Shown one piece after another: positions 38,985 to 51,796 of a stretch of DNA of 64,000 bases. The notes beneath the pieces are model-generated. The model made no database searches, was not told where the DNA came from, and worked only from the letters and a program-made list of their open reading frames with translations. Every line of letters begins with the position of its first letter. Within the stretch, counting starts at the first letter, position 1. Source of the stretch: Rhopalosiphum padi. Lineage: Eukaryota > Arthropoda > Insecta > Hemiptera > Aphididae. The stretch spans positions 19,168,865-19,232,864 of the forward strand of contig NC_083599.1 of NCBI RefSeq assembly GCF_020882245.1, read 5' to 3'. Position numbers and translations under genes: made by a program.

Positions 38985-40258
38985 TAGGACTTGGGAAAGT
39001 ATCATTCGGTAATGCTACTCTTCAATGTTGCAAGAATTTAAAGTTTAAAGATCCTTCTTTAGATCCGTCAACTGTACAACGATCCGTGGACAACACCAAA
39101 AAAACACCAGTGACAGAAACTAAAAATCCAAATGGAACTTTCCAACATATATCAGTAATAAAAAATAAAAAGGCACAAAACAATTGGTAATACTGCAGTA
39201 GAAGCAGATCACTCAAGGCATGCTGACACATGAATTCTCATTTCTAAGACTTGGGAAAGTATCAATCGGTAATGCTACTCTTCAATGTTGCAAGAAATTA
39301 AAGTTTAAAGATCCTTGTTTAGATCCGTCAACTGTACAACGATCCGTGGACAACACCAAAAAAACACCAGTGACAGGAACTAAAAATCCAAATGGAACTT
39401 TCCAACATATATCAGTAATAAAAACTAAAAAGGCACAAAACAATTGGTAATACTGCAGTAGAAGCAGATCACTCAAGGCATGCTGACACATGAATTCTCA
39501 TTTCTAAGACTTGGGAAAGTATCAATCGGTAATGCTACTCTTCAATGTTGCAAGAAATTAAAGTTTAAAGATCCTTGTTTAGATCCGTCAACTGTACAAC
39601 GATCCGTGGACAACACCAAAAAAGACCAGTGACAGAAACTCAAAATCCAAATGGAACTTTCCAACATATATCAGTAATAAAAACTAAAAAGGCACAAAAC
39701 AATTGGTAATACTGCAGTAAAAGCAGATCACTCAAGGCATGCTGACACATGAAATCTCATTTCTAAGACTTGGGAAAGTATCAATCGGTAATGCTACTTT
39801 TTATTGTTGCAAGAATTCAAAGTTTAAAGATCCTGCTTTAGATCCGTCAACTGTACAATGTTCCGTGGACAACACCAAGAAAACACCAGTGACAGAAACT
39901 AAAAATCCAAATGGAACTTTCCAACATATATCAGTAATAAAAACTAAAAAGACACAAAACAATTGGTAATACTGCAGTAGAAGCAGATCACTCAAGGCAT
40001 GCTGACACATGAATTCTCATTTCTAAGACTTGGGAAAGTATCAATCGGTAATGCTACTCTTCAATGTTGCAAGAAATTAAAGTTTAAAGATCCTTGTTTA
40101 GATCCGTCAACTGTACAACGATCCGTGGACAACACCAAAAAAACACCAGTGACAGAAACTCAAAATCCAAATGGAACTTTCCAACATATATCAGTAATAA
40201 AAACTAAAAAGGCACAAAACAATTGGTAATACTGCAGTAAAAGCAGATCACTCAAGGC

Positions 40259-43200
40259 ATGCTGACACATGAAATCTCATTTCTAAGACTTGGGAAAGTA
40301 TCAATCGGTTATGCTACTCTTCATTGTGCAAGAATTTAAAGTTTAAAGATCCTTCTTTAGATCCGTCAACTGTACAACGATCCGTGGACAACACCAAAAA
40401 AACACCAGTGACAGAAACTAAAAATCCAAATGGAATTTTCCAACATATATCAGTAATAAAAACTAAAAAGACACAAAACAATTGGTAATACTGCAGTAGA
40501 AGCAGATCACTCAAGGCATGCTGACACATGAATTCTCATTTCTAAGACTTGGAAAAGTATCAATCGGTAATGCTACTTTTTATTGTTGCAAGAATTCAAA
40601 GTTTAAAGATCCTGCTTTAGATCCGTCAACTGTACAATGTTCCGTGGACAACACCAAGAAAAAACCAGTGACAGAAACTAAAAATCCAAATGGAACTTTC
40701 CAACATATATCAGTAATAAAAACTAAAAAGACACAAAACAATTGGTAATACTGCAGTAGAAGCAGATCACTCAAGGCATGCTGACACATGAATTCTCATT
40801 TCTAAGACTTGGGAAAGTATCAATCGGTAATGCTACTCTTCAATGTTGCAAGAAATTAAAGTTTAAAGATCCTTGTTTAGATCCGTCAACTGTACAACGA
40901 TCCGTGGACAACACCAAAAAAACACCAGTGACAGAAACTCAAAATCCAAATGGAACTTTCCAACATATATCAGTAATAAAAACTAAAAAGGCACAAAACA
41001 ATTGGTCATACTGCAGTAAAAGCAGATCACTCAAGGCATGCTGACACATGAAATCTCATTTCTAAGACTTGGGAAAGTATCAATCGGTAATGCTACTTTT
41101 TATTGTTGCAAGAATTCAAAGTTTAAAGATCCTGCTTTAGATCCGTCAACTGTACAATGTTCCGTGGACAACACCAAGAAAACACCAGTGACAGAAACTA
41201 AAAATCCAAATGGAACTTTCCAACATATATCAGTAATAAAAACTAAAAAGACACAAAACAATTGGTAATACTGCAGTAGAAGCAGATCACTCAAGGCATG
41301 CTGACACATGAAATCTCATTTCTAAGACTTGGGAAAGTATCAATCGGTAATGCTACTTTTTATTGTTGCAAGAATTCAAAGTTTAAAGATCCTGCTTTAG
41401 ATCCGTCAACTGTACAATGTTCCGTGGACAACACCAAAAAAACACCAGTGACAGAAACTAAAAATCCAAATGGAACTTTCCAACATATATCAGTAATAAA
41501 AACTAAAAAGACACAAAACAATTGGTAATACTGCAGTAGAAGCAGATCACTCAAGGCATGCTGACACATGAATTCTCATTTCTAAGACTTGGGAAAGTAT
41601 CAATCGGTAATGCTACTCTTCAATGTTGCAAGAAATTAAAGTTTAAAGATCCTTGTTTAGATCCGTCAACTGTACAACGATCCGTGGACAACACCAAAAA
41701 AACACCAGTGACAGAAACTCAAAATCCAAATGGAACTTTCCAACATATATCAGTAATAAAAACTAAAAAGGCACAAAACAATTGGTAATACTGCAGTAAA
41801 AGCAGATCACTCAAGGCATGCTGACACATGAAATCTCATTTCTAAGACTTGGGAAAGTATCAATCGGTAATGCTACTTTTTATTGTTGCAAGAATTCAAA
41901 GTTTAAAGATCCTGCTTTAGATCCGTCAACTGTACAATGTTCCGTGGACAACACCAAGAAAAAACCAGTGACAGAAACTAAAAATCCAAATGGAACTTTC
42001 CAACATATATCAGTAATAAAAACTAAAAAGACACAAAACAATTGGTAATACTGCAGTAGAAGCAGATCACTCAAGGCATGCTGACACATGAAATCTCATT
42101 TCTAAGACTTGGGAAAGTATCAATCGGTAATGCTACTTTTTATTGTTGCAAGAATTCAAAGTTTAAAGATCCTGCTTTAGATCCGTCAACTGTACAATGT
42201 TCCGTGGACAACACCAAGAAAACACCAGTGACAGAAACTAAAAATCCAAATGGAACTTTCCAACATATATCAGTAATAAAAACTAAAAAGACACAAAACA
42301 ATTGGTAATACTGCAGTAGAAGCAGATCACTCAAGGCATGCTGACACATGAATTCTCATTTCTAAGACTTGGGAAAGTATCAATCGGTAATGCTACTCTT
42401 CAATGTTGCAAGAAATTAAAGTTTAAAGATCCTTGTTTAGATCCGTCAACTGTACAACGATCCGTGGACAACACCAAAAAAACACCAGTGACAGAAACTC
42501 AAAATCCAAATGGAACTTTCCAACATATATCAGTAATAAAAACTAAAAAGGCACAAAACAATTGGTAATACTGCAGTAAAAGCAGATCACTCAAGGCATG
42601 CTGACACATGAAATCTCATTTCTAAGACTTGGGAAAGTATCAATCGGTAATGCTACTCTTCATTGTGCAAGAATTTAAAGTTTAAAGATCCTTCTTTAGA
42701 TCCGTCAACTGTACAACGATCCGTGGACAACACCAAAAAAACACCAGTGACAGAAACTAAAAATCCAAATGGAACTTTCCAACATATATCAGTAATAAAA
42801 ACTAAAAAGGCACAAAACAATTGGTAATACTGCAGTAAAAGCAGATCACTCAAGGCATGCTGACACATGAAATCTCATTTCTAAGACTTGGGAAAGTATC
42901 AATCGGTAATGCTACTTTTTATTGTTGCAAGAATTCAAAGTTTAAAGATCCTGCTTTAGATCCGTCAACTGTACAATGTTCCGTGGACAACACCAAGAAA
43001 ACACCAGTGACAGAAACTAAAAATCCAAATGGAACTTTCCAACATATATCAGTAATAAAAACTAAAAAGACACAAAACAATTGGTAATACTGCAGTAGAA
43101 GCAGATCACTCAAGGCATGCTGACACATGAATTCTCATTTCTAAGACTTGGGAAAGTATCAATCGGTAATGCTACTCTTCAATGTTGCAAGAAATTAAAG

Positions 43201-46200
43201 TTTAAAGATCCTTGTTTAGATCCGTCAACTGTACAACGATCCGTGGACAACACCAAAAAAACACCAGTGACAGAAACTCAAAATCCAAATGGAACTTTCC
43301 AACATATATCAGTAATAAAAACTAAAAAGGCACAAAACAATTGGTCATACTGCAGTAAAAGCAGATCACTCAAGGCATGCTGACACATGAAATCTCATTT
43401 CTAAGACTTGGGAAAGTATCAATCGGTAATGCTACTTTTTATTGTTGCAAGAATTCAAAGTTTAAAGATCCTGCTTTAGATCCGTCAACTGTACAATGTT
43501 CCGTGGACAACACCAAGAAAACACCAGTGACAGAAACTAAAAATCCAAATGGAACTTTCCAACATATATCAGTAATAAAAACTAAAAAGACACAAAACAA
43601 TTGGTAATACTGCAGTAGAAGCAGATCACTCAAGGCATGCTGACACATGAAATCTCATTTCTAAGACTTGGGAAAGTATCAATCGGTAATGCTACTTTTT
43701 ATTGTTGCAAGAATTCAAAGTTTAAAGATCCTGCTTTAGATCCGTCAACTGTACAATGTTCCGTGGACAACACCAAAAAAACACCAGTGACAGAAACTAA
43801 AAATCCAAATGGAACTTTCCAACATATATCAGTAATAAAAACTAAAAAGACACAAAACAATTGGTAATACTGCAGTAGAAGCAGATCACTCAAGGCATGC
43901 TGACACATGAATTCTCATTTCTAAGACTTGGGAAAGTATCAATCGGTAATGCTACTCTTCAATGTTGCAAGAAATTAAAGTTTAAAGATCCTTGTTTAGA
44001 TCCGTCAACTGTACAACGATCCGTGGACAACACCAAAAAAACACCAGTGACAGAAACTCAAAATCCAAATGGAACTTTCCAACATATATCAGTAATAAAA
44101 ACTAAAAAGGCACAAAACAATTGGTAATACTGCAGTAAAAGCAGATCACTCAAGGCATGCTGACACATGAAATCTCATTTCTAAGACTTGGGAAAGTATC
44201 AATCGGTAATGCTACTTTTTATTGTTGCAAGAATTCAAAGTTTAAAGATCCTGCTTTAGATCCGTCAACTGTACAATGTTCCGTGGACAACACCAAGAAA
44301 AAACCAGTGACAGAAACTAAAAATCCAAATGGAACTTTCCAACATATATCAGTAATAAAAACTAAAAAGACACAAAACAATTGGTAATACTGCAGTAGAA
44401 GCAGATCACTCAAGGCATGCTGACACATGAAATCTCATTTCTAAGACTTGGGAAAGTATCAATCGGTAATGCTACTTTTTATTGTTGCAAGAATTCAAAG
44501 TTTAAAGATCCTGCTTTAGATCCGTCAACTGTACAATGTTCCGTGGACAACACCAAGAAAACACCAGTGACAGAAACTAAAAATCCAAATGGAACTTTCC
44601 AACATATATCAGTAATAAAAACTAAAAAGACACAAAACAATTGGTAATACTGCAGTAGAAGCAGATCACTCAAGGCATGCTGACACATGAATTCTCATTT
44701 CTAAGACTTGGGAAAGTATCAATCGGTAATGCTACTCTTCAATGTTGCAAGAAATTAAAGTTTAAAGATCCTTGTTTAGATCCGTCAACTGTACAACGAT
44801 CCGTGGACAACACCAAAAAAACACCAGTGACAGAAACTCAAAATCCAAATGGAACTTTCCAACATATATCAGTAATAAAAACTAAAAAGGCACAAAACAA
44901 TTGGTAATACTGCAGTAAAAGCAGATCACTCAAGGCATGCTGACACATGAAATCTCATTTCTAAGACTTGGGAAAGTATCAATCGGTAATGCTACTCTTC
45001 ATTGTGCAAGAATTTAAAGTTTAAAGATCCTTCTTTAGATCCGTCAACTGTACAACGATCCGTGGACAACACCAAAAAAACACCAGTGACAGAAACTAAA
45101 AATCCAAATGGAACTTTCCAACATATATCAGTAATAAAAACTAAAAAGGCACAAAACAATTGGTAATACTGCAGTAAAAGCAGATCACTCAAGGCATGCT
45201 GACACATGAAATCTCATTTCTAAGACTTGGGAAAGTATCAATCGGTAATGCTACTTTTTATTGTTGCAAGAATTCAAAGTTTAAAGATCCTGCTTTAGAT
45301 CCGTCAACTGTACAATGTTCCGTGGACAACACCAAGAAAACACCAGTGACAGAAACTAAAAATCCAAATGGAACTTTCCAACATATATCAGTAATAAAAA
45401 CTAAAAAGACACAAAACAATTGGTAATACTGCAGTAGAAGCAGATCACTCAAGGCATGCTGACACATGAATTCTCATTTCTAAGACTTGGGAAAGTATCA
45501 ATCGGTAATGCTACTCTTCAATGTTGCAAGAAATTAAAGTTTAAAGATCCTTGTTTAGATCCGTCAACTGTACAACGATCCGTGGACAACACCAAAAAAA
45601 CACCAGTGACAGAAACTCAAAATCCAAATGGAACTTTCCAACATATATCAGTAATAAAAACTAAAAAGGCACAAAACAATTGGTAATACTGCAGTAAAAG
45701 CAGATCACTCAAGGCATGCTGACACATGAAATCTCATTTCTAAGACTTGGGAAAGTATCAATCGGTAATGCTACTTTTTATTGTTGCAAGAATTCAAAGT
45801 TTAAAGATCCTGCTTTAGATCCGTCAACTGTACAATGTTCCGTGGACAACACCAAGAAAACACCAGTGACAGAAACTAAAAATCCAAATGGAACTTTCCA
45901 ACATATATCAGTAATAAAAACTAAAAAGACACAAAACAATTGGTAATACTGCAGTAGAAGCAGATCACTCAAGGCATGCTGACACATGAAATCTCATTTC
46001 TAAGACTTGGGAAAGTATCAATCGGTAATGCTACTTTTTATTGTTGCAAGAATTCAAAGTTTAAAGATCCTGCTTTAGATCCGTCAACTGTACAATGTTC
46101 CGTGGACAACACCAAAAAAACACCAGTGACAGAAACTAAAAATCCAAATGGAACTTTCCAACATATATCAGTAATAAAAACTAAAAAGACACAAAACAAT

Positions 46201-47275
46201 TGGTAATACTGCAGTAGAAGCAGATCACTCAAGGCATGCTGACACATGAATTCTCATTTCTAAGACTTGGGAAAGTATCAATCGGTAATGCTACTCTTCA
46301 ATGTTGCAAGAAATTAAAGTTTAAAGATCCTTGTTTAGATCCGTCAACTGTACAACGATCCGTGGACAACACCAAAAAAACACCAGTGACAGAAACTCAA
46401 AATCCAAATGGAACTTTCCAACATATATCAGTAATAAAAACTAAAAAGGCACAAAACAATTGGTAATACTGCAGTAAAAGCAGATCACTCAAGGCATGCT
46501 GACACATGAAATCTCATTTCTAAGACTTGGGAAAGTATCAATCGGTAATGCTACTTTTTATTGTTGCAAGAATTCAAAGTTTAAAGATCCTGCTTTAGAT
46601 CCGTCAACTGTACAATGTTCCGTGGACAACACCAAGAAAAAACCAGTGACAGAAACTAAAAATCCAAATGGAACTTTCCAACATATATCAGTAATAAAAA
46701 CTAAAAAGACACAAAACAATTGGTAATACTGCAGTAGAAGCAGATCACTCAAGGCATGCTGACACATGAAATCTCATTTCTAAGACTTGGGAAAGTATCA
46801 ATCGGTAATGCTACTTTTTATTGTTGCAAGAATTCAAAGTTTAAAGATCCTGCTTTAGATCCGTCAACTGTACAATGTTCCGTGGACAACACCAAGAAAA
46901 CACCAGTGACAGAAACTAAAAATCCAAATGGAACTTTCCAACATATATCAGTAATAAAAACTAAAAAGACACAAAACAATTGGTAATACTGCAGTAGAAG
47001 CAGATCACTCAAGGCATGCTGACACATGAATTCTCATTTCTAAGACTTGGGAAAGTATCAATCGGTAATGCTACTCTTCAATGTTGCAAGAAATTAAAGT
47101 TTAAAGATCCTTGTTTAGATCCGTCAACTGTACAACGATCCGTGGACAACACCAAAAAAACACCAGTGACAGAAACTCAAAATCCAAATGGAACTTTCCA
47201 ACATATATCAGTAATAAAAACTAAAAAGGCACAAAACAATTGGTAATACTGCAGTAAAAGCAGATCACTCAAGGC
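40259..47275. repeat. Higher-order repeat: 9 monomers (2,339 bp) x 3
   Basis: The 1-nt-short monomer occurs at about 40259, 42598, 44937 and 47276, always 2,339 bp apart, which equals 9 x 260 minus 1. The order of monomer types between these points is the same in the three blocks apart from a few substitutions. One example is the second monomer of block 1, which carries AAGAAAAAACC. A TGGTCATAC variant that removes the plus-frame stop is shared by blocks 1 and 2 (41006 and 43345) but absent from block 3. This shows block-scale amplification, probably by unequal exchange. Confidence 0.85.
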
Positions 47276-48601
47276 ATGCTGACACATGAAATCTCTTTTC
47301 TAAGACTTGGGAAAGTATCAATCGGTAATGCTACTCTTCATTGTGCAAGAATTTAAAGTTTAAAGATCCTTCTTTAGATCCGTCAACTGTACAACGATCC
47401 GTGGACAACACCAAAAAAACACCAGTGACAGAAACTAAAAATCCAAATGGAACTTTCCAACATATATCAGTAATAAAAACTAAAAAGGCACAAAACAATT
47501 GGTAATACTGCAGTAAAAGCAGATCACTCAAGGCATGCTGACACATGAAATCTCATTTCTAAGACTTGGGAAAGTATCAATCGGTAATGCTACTTTTTAT
47601 TGTTGCAAGAATTCAAAGTTTAAAGATCCTGCTTTAGATCCGTCAACTGTACAATGTTCCGTGGACAACACCAAGAAATCACCAGTGACAGAAACTAAAA
47701 ATCCAAATGGAACTTTCCAACATATATCAGTAATAAAAACTAAAAAGACACAAAACAATTGGTAATACTGCAGTAGAAGCAGATCACTCAAGGCATGCTG
47801 ACACATGAAATCTCATTTCTAAGACTTGGGAAAGTATCAATCGGTAATGCTACTCTTCAATGTTGCAAGAGTTTAAAGTTTAAAGATCCTTGTTTAGATC
47901 CGTCAACTGTACAACGATCCGTGGACAACACCAAAAAAAGACCAGTGACAGAAACTAAAAATCCAAATGGAACTTTCCAACATATATCAGTAATAAAAAC
48001 TAAAAAGACACAAAACAATTGGTAATACTGCAGTAGAAGCAGATCACCCAAGGCATGCTGACACATGAGTTCTCATTTCTAAGACTTGGGAAAGTATCAA
48101 TCGGTAATGCTACTCTTCAATGTTGCAAGAATTTAAAGTTTAAAGATCCTTCATTAGATCCGTCAACTGTACAACGATCCGTGGACAACACCAAAAAAAC
48201 ACCAGTGACAGAAACTAAAAATCCAAATGGAACTTTCCAACATATATCAGTAATAAAAACTAAAAAGACACAAAACAATTGGTAATACTGCAGTAGAAGC
48301 AGATCACTCAAGGCATGCTGACACATGAATTCTCATTTCTAAGACTTGGGAAAGTATCAATCGGTAATGCTACTCTTCAATGTTGCAAGAATTTAAAGTT
48401 TAAAGATCCTTCTTTAGATCCGTCAACTGTACAACGATCCGTGGACAACACCAAAAAAACACCAATGACAGAAACTAAAAATCCAAATGGAACTTTCCAA
48501 CATATATCAGTAATAAAAACTAAAAAGGCACAAAATAATTGGTAATACTGCAGTAGAAGCAGATCACTCAAGGCATGCTGACACATGAATTCACATTTCT
48601 A

Positions 48602-48914
48602 TACTCCGTTTCAAGAGAGAAGGTACACGTTTTTTCGTCCGTCGATGCGCATCTCCCACCAATGTCACCCGTTCGTTCACGATCGTAAAATGTTTCGGCT
48701 GCGGTCGGCAACGACTCGTTCGCATACGTAGCGCTGCTAACGTACATACCAAAATTTAAACGGCAACTAAACGTTACACCGAATGTTATCGGGTGTGTAT
48801 AATCGATTTGGCTAGCCGTCGGGCAGTAAAAAGTGGGGGAAATTTGGCCTCCGCGCTGTTTGACGGCGGCAGTCGGATGCGCGACTCGTGTACCTTCTCT
48901 CGTGAAACGGAGTA
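48602..48914. mobile_element. Array MITE copy 5 (313 bp)
   Basis: TA-flanked copy at the same monomer position as the others. It reads TGTTTCGG, intermediate between copy 2 (TGTTTTGG) and the common TGTTCCGG. The preceding monomer shares CACCAATGACAG with the monomer before copy 2. Confidence 0.85.
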
Positions 48915-50216
48915 TAGGACTTGGGAAAGTATCAATCGGTAATGCTACTCTTCAATGTTGCAAGAAATTAAAGTTTAAAGATCCTTGTTTAGATCCGTCA
49001 ACTGTACAACGATCCGTGGACAACACCAAAAAAACACCAGTGACAGAAACTCAAAATCCAAATGGAACTTTCCAACATATATCAGTAATAAAAACTAAAA
49101 AGGCACAAAACAATTGGTAATACTGCAGTAAAAGCAGATCACTCAAGGCATGCTGACACATGAAATCTCATTTCTAAGACTTGGGAAAGTATCAATCGGT
49201 AATGCTACTTTTTATTGTTGCAAGAATTCAAAGTTTAAAGATCCTGCTTTAGATCCGTCAACTGTACAATGTTCCGTGGACAACACCAAGAAAACACCAG
49301 TGACAGAAACTAAAAATCCAAATGGAACTTTCCAACATATATCAGTAATAAAAACTAAAAAGACACAAAACAATTGGTAATACTGCAGTAGAAGCAGATC
49401 ACTCAAGGCATGCTGACACATGAAATCTCATTTCTAAGACTTGGGAAAGTATCAATCGGTAATGCTACTTTTTATTGTTGCAAGAATTCAAAGTTTAAAG
49501 ATCCTGCTTTAGATCCGTCAACTGTACAATGTTCCGTGGACAACACCAAGAAAACACCAGTGACAGAAACTAAAAATCCAAATGGAACTTTCCAACATAT
49601 ATCAGTAATAAAAACTAAAAAGACACAAAACAATTGGTAATACTGCAGTAGAAGCAGATCACTCAAGGCATGCTGACACATGAATTCTCATTTCTAAGAC
49701 TTGGGAAAGTATCAATCGGTAATGCTACTCTTCAATGTTGCAAGAAATTAAAGTTTAAAGATCCTTGTTTAGATCCGTCAACTGTACAACGATCCGTGGA
49801 CAACACCAAAAAAACACCAGTGACAGAAACTAAAAATCCAAATGGAACTTTCCAACATATATCAGTAATAAAAACTAAAAAGGCACAAAACAATTGGTAA
49901 TACTGCAGTAAAAGCAGATCACTCAAGGCATGCTGACACGTGAAATCTCATTTCTAAGACTTGGGAAAGTATCAATCGGTAATGCTACTTTGTATTGTTG
50001 CAAGAATTTAAAGTTTAAAGATCCTTCTTTAGATCCGTCAACTGTACAACGATCCGTGGACAACACCAAGAAAACACCAGTGACAGAAACTAAAAATCCA
50101 AATGGAACTTTCCAACCTATATCTGTGATAAAAACTAAAAAGGCACAAAACAATTGGTAATTCTGCAGTAGAAGCAGATCACTCAAGGCATGCTGACACA
50201 TGAATACACATTTCTA

Positions 50217-50529
50217 TACTCCGTTTCAAGAAAGAAGGTACACGTTTTTTCGTCCGTCGATGCGCATCTCCCACCAATGTCACCCGTTCGTTCACGATCG
50301 TAAAATGTTCCGGCTGCGGTCGGCAACGACTCGTTCGCATACGTAGCGCTGCTAACGTACATACCAAAATTTAAACGGCAACTAAACGTTACACCGAATG
50401 TTATCGGGTGCGTATAATCGATTTGGCTAGCCGTCGGGCAGTAAAAAGTGGGGGAAATTTGGCCTCCGCGCTGTTTGACGGCGGCAGTCGGATGCGCGAC
50501 TCGTGTACCTTCTCTCGTGAAACGGAGTA
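50217..50529. mobile_element. Array MITE copy 6 (313 bp)
   Basis: TA-flanked copy near the right edge. The left inverted repeat reads CAAGAAAGAAGG where the others read CAAGAGAGAAGG. The uninterrupted target sequence, TTCACATTTCTAGGACTTGG, survives in the next monomer but one at about 50780-50799. Confidence 0.85.
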
Positions 50530-50964
50530 TAGGACTTGGGAAAGTATCAATCGGTAATGCTACTCTTCAATGTTGCAAGAATTTAAAGTTTAAAGATCCT
50601 TCTTTAGATCCGTCAACTGTACAACGATCCGTGGACAACACCAAAAAAACACCAGTGACAGAAACTAAAAATCCAAATGGAACTTTCCAACATATATCAG
50701 TAATAAAAACTAAAAAGGCACAAAACAATTGGTAATAATGCAGTAGAAGCAGATCACTCAAGGCATGCTGACACATGAATTCACATTTCTAGGACTTGGG
50801 AAAGTATCAATCGGTAATGTTACTCTTCAATGTTGCAAGAATTTAAAGTTTAATGATCCTTCTTTAGATCCGTTAACTGTACAATGTTCCGTGGACAACA
50901 CCAAGAAAACACCAGTGACAGAAACTAAAAATCTAAATGGAACTTTCTAACATATATCTGTGAC

Positions 50965-51391
50965 TACATTGTTTTAAGTTGTTAAAAAGACTACGTTTTT
51001 AATAAATAATTATTTAATTAAATTTTTTGAATGACAATTTAAGTTTTAATTTCGTATTCCGAAGCAGTATGTTTTTCTGAGTATTTTGATTCATAAAAAT
51101 CGAATTGAGGACTAGTAGTCTACGAGTTATACTTATTTAAAATTTAGACTAGCAGAGTGGAGTAGTACAGGGTTACCCCCCAAAATATTTGTCCACTACT
51201 CCGCTTGTCTAAACACTAAATACGTATAACACATAAACTACTTGTCCTAAATTCGATTTTTATGTATCAAAATACTCAGAAAATTATACTGCTTCGGAAT
51301 ACGAAATTAAAATTGATATTGTCTTTCAAAAAATTTAATTAAATAATTATTTATTAAAAACGTAGTCTTTTTAACAACTTGAAACTATGTA
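50965..51391. repeat. Large palindrome at the right end of the array
   Basis: The left arm starts TACATTGTTTTAAGTTGTTA, continues AAAAGACTACG and runs to about 51170. The right arm, its complement, ends at 51391 (CAACTTGAAACTATGTA). Arms are about 190 nt with scattered mismatches and a loop of about 30-40 nt containing GGGTTACCCCCC. It begins 2 nt after the last truncated satellite monomer and contains no ORF. It could be a foldback-type MITE. Confidence 0.75.
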
Positions 51392-51790
51392 AAAAAATGT
51401 TTTCAAAAACATGAATACTTTTTGAAATAATGAGCGTTTTATGATAAAAGAATCACCCTGAAAAATAATTTCATTGAGGTTTATTTATATTAAAGTGTTT
51501 TTTATGAAAATAATTTTTTTTTTATTTTTGCTTAATAAAAAGACGAATAAAACCTTCATATTTTGATACTTCTTTGGTTTGTAAAATAAATATCATTGTA
51601 TCATTTTTTTATCTAACTCAGTCGCATTATATAATTTTTCCCTGGGAGGAAGCACAAAGTAAAGAACTAATTTTTGGTGATAATAAATTATATTTGTTCC
51701 TTGATGCACTCTATTTTTAGATAAAATTTAATAAACTCATTCTGGGGAGAGGGAATATAATGTGGCTTATGCTCTGATTCAACTTTTTCA
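51392..51790. other. AT-rich spacer
   Basis: No gene or defined repeat was seen between the palindrome and the next inverted-repeat element. Confidence 0.4.
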
Positions 51791-51796
51791 GGTTCA

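Larger units (their letters stand above)
30553..50962. repeat. 20.4-kb tandem satellite array, 260-bp monomer, about 71 copies
   Basis: Identical landmarks (GACACATGAATTCTCATT, GGGAAAGTATCAATCGG, CCGTGGACAACACCAA, AATACTGCAGTA) recur every 260 nt, with some 259-nt copies. Subtracting six 312-313-bp MITE insertions leaves about 18.5 kb, or roughly 71 monomers. There are a few diagnostic sequence types. One type has TCTTCAATGTTGCAAGAAATT with GAAACTCAAAAT. A second has TTTTTATTGTTGCAAGAATTC with TACAATGTTCC. A third is 1 nt short (CATTGTGCAAG). Each monomer opens a 76-codon frame on the plus strand (stop after NNW) and a 69-71-codon frame on the minus strand (starting MCQHALSDLLLLQYYQL). Because 260 is not a multiple of 3, no frame runs through. 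The outermost monomers are the most diverged, and the last breaks off at 50962. Confidence 0.95.

Noticed and set aside
31206..50950. About 120 ORFs of 61-108 codons on both strands inside the array
   Set aside because: They are the same two overlapping frames copied by the 260-bp satellite. The monomer length breaks any frame between units, and substitutions do not look protein-constrained by eye.
31206..50950. A CRISPR array
   Set aside because: The whole 260-bp unit is repeated without unique spacers, and the DNA is eukaryotic in character.
30553..50962. A gene made of repeated 66-codon exons
   Set aside because: Splicing at the visible GT-AG pair creates a TGA stop at every junction, and no leading exon or other open frame rescues it.
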